Source: DASZVP01 sp035546935
GTDB taxonomy: Bacteria; Patescibacteriota; Saccharimonadia; Saccharimonadales; UBA4665
DNA: 64,000 nucleotides
Reading direction: 5' to 3'
Assembly: GCA_035546935.1 (NCBI GenBank)
Contig: DASZVP010000002.1
Location: 672,518-736,517, forward strand
Shown: positions 61,785 to 64,000 of the stretch, piece after piece
Numbering within the stretch: position 1 is the stretch's first letter
Layout of the letters: every line of letters starts with the position of its first letter
Notes under the pieces: model-generated
The model's input: only the letters and a program-made list of their open reading frames with translations
The model's database searches: none
Told to the model about the DNA's origin: nothing
Position numbers and translations under genes: made by a program

Positions 61785-62560
61785 ACCTAGGTCATTGTTT
61801 TTCCACAGTAATAGATGTTACACGTATACAAACACTTTATATTTAACCTCACCAATGCGCCCTACACTTGTGTTTTGTCATTTTACGACCTACGTCTCAT
61901 TTTGGCACGCCTGCTTTTTCTACACTTATAACAAGCAATCTCAGCAACTTCTACCAGAGAGATGGCGTCCTAACGGGGGCAGCAAGAGCATAATTTAGTT
62001 AATTAATTTAACTAATGATGTCGATCACACGGCACTAAATAGTTGTTCGCGGCTTTGTAGTATATTTTATATGAATCGTTATCAGACCTACAATAATGGC
62101 TAGTTGTCTGTGTACTTATTTTTTCTACGTACAAAATCAGTACAATTTTTTTGCTGTTGTTTTAAAATTCCCTAGTCTGCTTTTATTATGCATTATATTT
62201 ACAACGTTGACTTAAATATCTTCGTTGTTTGTTCACTTTTGTTGTTTAGACTCTTCGCTAGACCATAGCTATGTTGTAATTATTTTATTCTAACAGATGG
62301 ATCTGTTAGAAGATTGATAAAGTTTTTAGTTGCTAATTTCTATATTGCTTTAGGTACATCTTACGCATTTCGTTGTGTGTAATATGCACACCGATTATTT
62401 TTTTATTATAATTAATATATTTACATATTATGTCATAAATACTTGCTATTTATTTTTAACATTAGTGTGATTAATATGTCGCAGCTTTGACACTAAAATT
62501 AAGGCTATTGTACGACTTGCCTGTTTCAAGGTGTTAAATGGATGAGGATAGGTGATTATG
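61785..62560. other. AT-rich region without a credible gene
   Basis: About 780 bases with low GC, unlike the GC-balanced genes around it. A 67-codon frame at 61795-61998 has no ribosome binding site and no recognisable domain, and I reject it. Contents noted: a DnaA-box-like TTTTCCACA (61799-61807) and a near-perfect 24-base palindrome (62288-62311). Confidence 0.55.
62288..62311. repeat. 11-bp inverted repeat in AT-rich region
   Basis: TTCTAACAGAT and ATCTGTTAGAA flank GG. The arms contain TAACAG, also the start of the TAACAGGGG motif found elsewhere. It could be a regulator site. Confidence 0.5.
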
Positions 62561-62591
62561 AAAAGCCCCCGAAGATTGGTCGGGGGCTTTT
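62561..62591. terminator. Terminator of small secreted protein gene
   Basis: AAAAGCCCCCGA / TCGGGGGCTTTT with a 7-base loop, 20 bases after the stop of the gene at 62612 on the minus strand. The A and T tracts on both sides make it usable in either direction. Confidence 0.85.
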
Positions 62592-62611
62592 AGCGCTTAA
62601 GCGGCTTACGG

Positions 62612-63142
62612 CTAAAGCGTCAGGCTGTTGGTTGAGCCGTTCAGGACATTGTCCAGAGTGTTCAGCAAACTATTATTGTTGAGAGCTGAGACACTGACAG
62701 TGTTATTGTCCAACGTGTTATTCAGGTCATTGTTCAAAGCGTTGACCGGAACAGATACGGCTGCACCCACTAGGCCGCCAATGCCGGTAGTAGCACCGGT
62801 GTTCTGAGAACCCGTGTTGGTTGAGCCGGTACCGCCGCCGCTACCGCCAGTGTTGCCACTGTTGTTGCCGGTAGTAGTCGTGCTGGTGGTGGTGTTCACG
62901 TAGTGATAGGCTGTGCTTACTGCGTCGGTGACAGCCGGAGCTGACGTCGATGTGCCGCAAACAGAGTTTGTACTACTGCTAGGTGTTTGGGCGGCAGCAG
63001 CGCCAACCACGCTGTAGCCACTAAGGGCTGCAGTCACAGGAATAGCCACTGCGGCGGTTACGGCAGCCGTAATGGCTGACGGAATGAAGTGTTTTTTGGC
63101 GGAGCGGAAGTTTTTGTTCATCAGGTTTGAAGTCTTCTTCAT
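62612..63142 (-). CDS. Small secreted Asn/Thr/Gly-rich protein
   Basis: 176 residues. A basic N-region and a hydrophobic stretch (AITAAVTAAVAIPVTAALSGYSVVGAAAA) form a signal peptide or anchor. The mature part is low-complexity, with Ser/Thr, then Gly/Thr/Asn, then Val/Asn/Leu repeats (LNNDLNNTLDNN, LLNTLDNVLNG). One cysteine is present. GGAGGAAGG precedes the ATG. It sits between the rRNA operon end and the AT-rich gap, with its own terminator. The function is unknown; a cell-surface or matrix protein is likely. Confidence 0.7.
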   Translation of the reverse strand: MKKTSNLMNKNFRSAKKHFIPSAITAAVTAAVAIPVTAALSGYSVVGAAAAQTPSSSTNSVCGTSTSAPAVTDAVSTAYHYVNTTTSTTTTGNNSGNTGGSGGGTGSTNTGSQNTGATTGIGGLVGAAVSVPVNALNNDLNNTLDNNTVSVSALNNNSLLNTLDNVLNGSTNSLTL

Positions 63143-63254
63143 ACACCTTCCTCCGTTTAGTTAAATTGAGACGTCAAAACCCTCCAGAGTCTCGACTAGG
63201 GTCCATTCTACTGACACGCCTTTGACGGTTCTGCGAAAAATATTACAGAAAAAG

Positions 63255-63282
63255 AAAAGACCTCCGGTAAAGGAGGTCTTTT
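63255..63282 (-). terminator. rRNA operon terminator
   Basis: AAAAGACCTCC / GGAGGTCTTTT with a 6-base loop, followed by further T-rich sequence on the minus strand, directly after 5S rRNA. Confidence 0.9.
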
Positions 63283-63289
63283 CTACAAC

Positions 63290-63401
63290 TTGGCACCGTG
63301 CTATTTTCCCAGGGGTGAACCCCAAGTATTGTAACCGCTCCGAGGCTTAACTGCTGTGTTCGGCATGGGAACAGGTGTTGCCCTCGGGCTATGGGCACCA
63401 A
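63290..63401 (-). rRNA. rrf: 5S ribosomal RNA
   Basis: Reading the minus strand, TTGGTGCCCATAGCCCGAGG at the 5' end pairs with GGTGCCAA at the 3' end. The internal CCGAACACAGCAGTTAAGCC is diagnostic. The length is about 112 bases, slightly shorter than the usual 116-120; the ends were set by helix pairing. Confidence 0.9.
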
Positions 63402-63660
63402 TGAGGCCTACTCCTCGTAAGGAATAGCCTCATCGATGCCCATTACGGTGCATTCTAGATGCAATGGTCTCTAGTACGAGTATATACTCAGTATATACTG
63501 GCGCAAAAAGAGATGTTAAAGACAAACGCTAGTGGTGCACGAAACACCAATAACTAGTCAATTTGCACGTTAGCGTCCGCCCGCTTAAGCGGTCGGGCGC
63601 CCATAGATCCTCGGCAGGTAAACATGTAAACACATTTACGCTGCCTGCGGGTCTATGGTC
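63402..63660 (-). other. 23S-5S spacer with processing stems
   Basis: No tRNA is seen. A long imperfect hairpin (63601-63658, arms starting CCATAGA and ending TCTATGG) lies just after 23S, and a shorter one (63401-63433, arms ATGAGGC/GCCTCAT) just before 5S. Both fit RNase III-type processing sites. A CCGCTTAAGCGG palindrome lies between. Confidence 0.6.

Positions 63661-64000
<340 letters not shown>

Noticed and set aside
61795..61998. 67-codon plus-strand frame in the AT-rich gap
   Set aside because: No ribosome binding site, no promoter, unusual composition and no recognisable domain.
63402..63660. tRNA gene in the 23S-5S spacer
   Set aside because: No cloverleaf, no T-loop GTTCGAATC-type sequence and no CCA; the palindromes fit processing stems.

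Overview
The window looks like one genome segment of a Candidate Phyla Radiation (Patescibacteria) bacterium, most likely Saccharibacteria (TM7) or a close relative. This is inferred from content, since no database search was possible. The clues are enormous low-complexity surface proteins with CPR-type modules, a class II (B12-type) ribonucleotide reductase beside nrdR, compact translation and division operons, KGG-motif small proteins, and many genes whose -10 box lies almost on the start codon. TGA is used as an ordinary stop (parA, priA), which argues against Gracilibacteria and Absconditabacteria, which recode it.

Layout. (1) 1-28.9 kb, almost all on the minus strand, is a surface-protein region. 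It holds three giant genes (one cut by the left edge), a lone ParA ATPase with a small membrane protein, a divergent anchored protein, a secreted propeller-like protein, a secreted protein with phage tail-collar-like modules, and a 42-residue basic protein. (2) 29.3-42.2 kb is a minus-strand housekeeping run, read from high to low coordinates: a winged-helix regulator, rpsU, yqeY, adk, map, ftsA, ftsZ, nrdR, nrdJ, a thioredoxin-like gene, ileS (behind a probable T-box leader) and rplU. (3) 42.3-45.7 kb has priA, def and fmt on the plus strand. (4) 45.7-50.9 kb on the minus strand has rpsA, infB and three less familiar genes. (5) 51.1-52.8 kb on the plus strand has an HTH regulator, a ROK kinase and an HExxH protein with a zinc ribbon. 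(6) 52.8-61.7 kb on the minus strand has two KGG proteins, an anchored protein and a fourth giant protein. (7) After an 870-base AT-rich gap come a small secreted protein, 5S rRNA and the 3' end of 23S rRNA.

The most unusual object is the giant protein at 54209-61684. Its cytoplasmic N-terminus carries two tandem MerR/excisionase-type helix-turn-helix domains, followed by one membrane helix and about 2,270 residues of tail-fibre-like repeats. That is the layout of a membrane-tethered transcription factor with an adhesin as its outer domain. Its own promoter contains two direct repeats of GCATAAGC. The core CATAAGC recurs, in one orientation and outside coding sequence, near the promoters of giant gene 2, the collar-like protein, the 226-residue anchored protein and a KGG gene. 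A surface-sensing regulon controlling surface proteins is therefore a testable hypothesis.

All calls come from reading the sequence. Promoters, operators and RNA structures are pattern matches made by eye.
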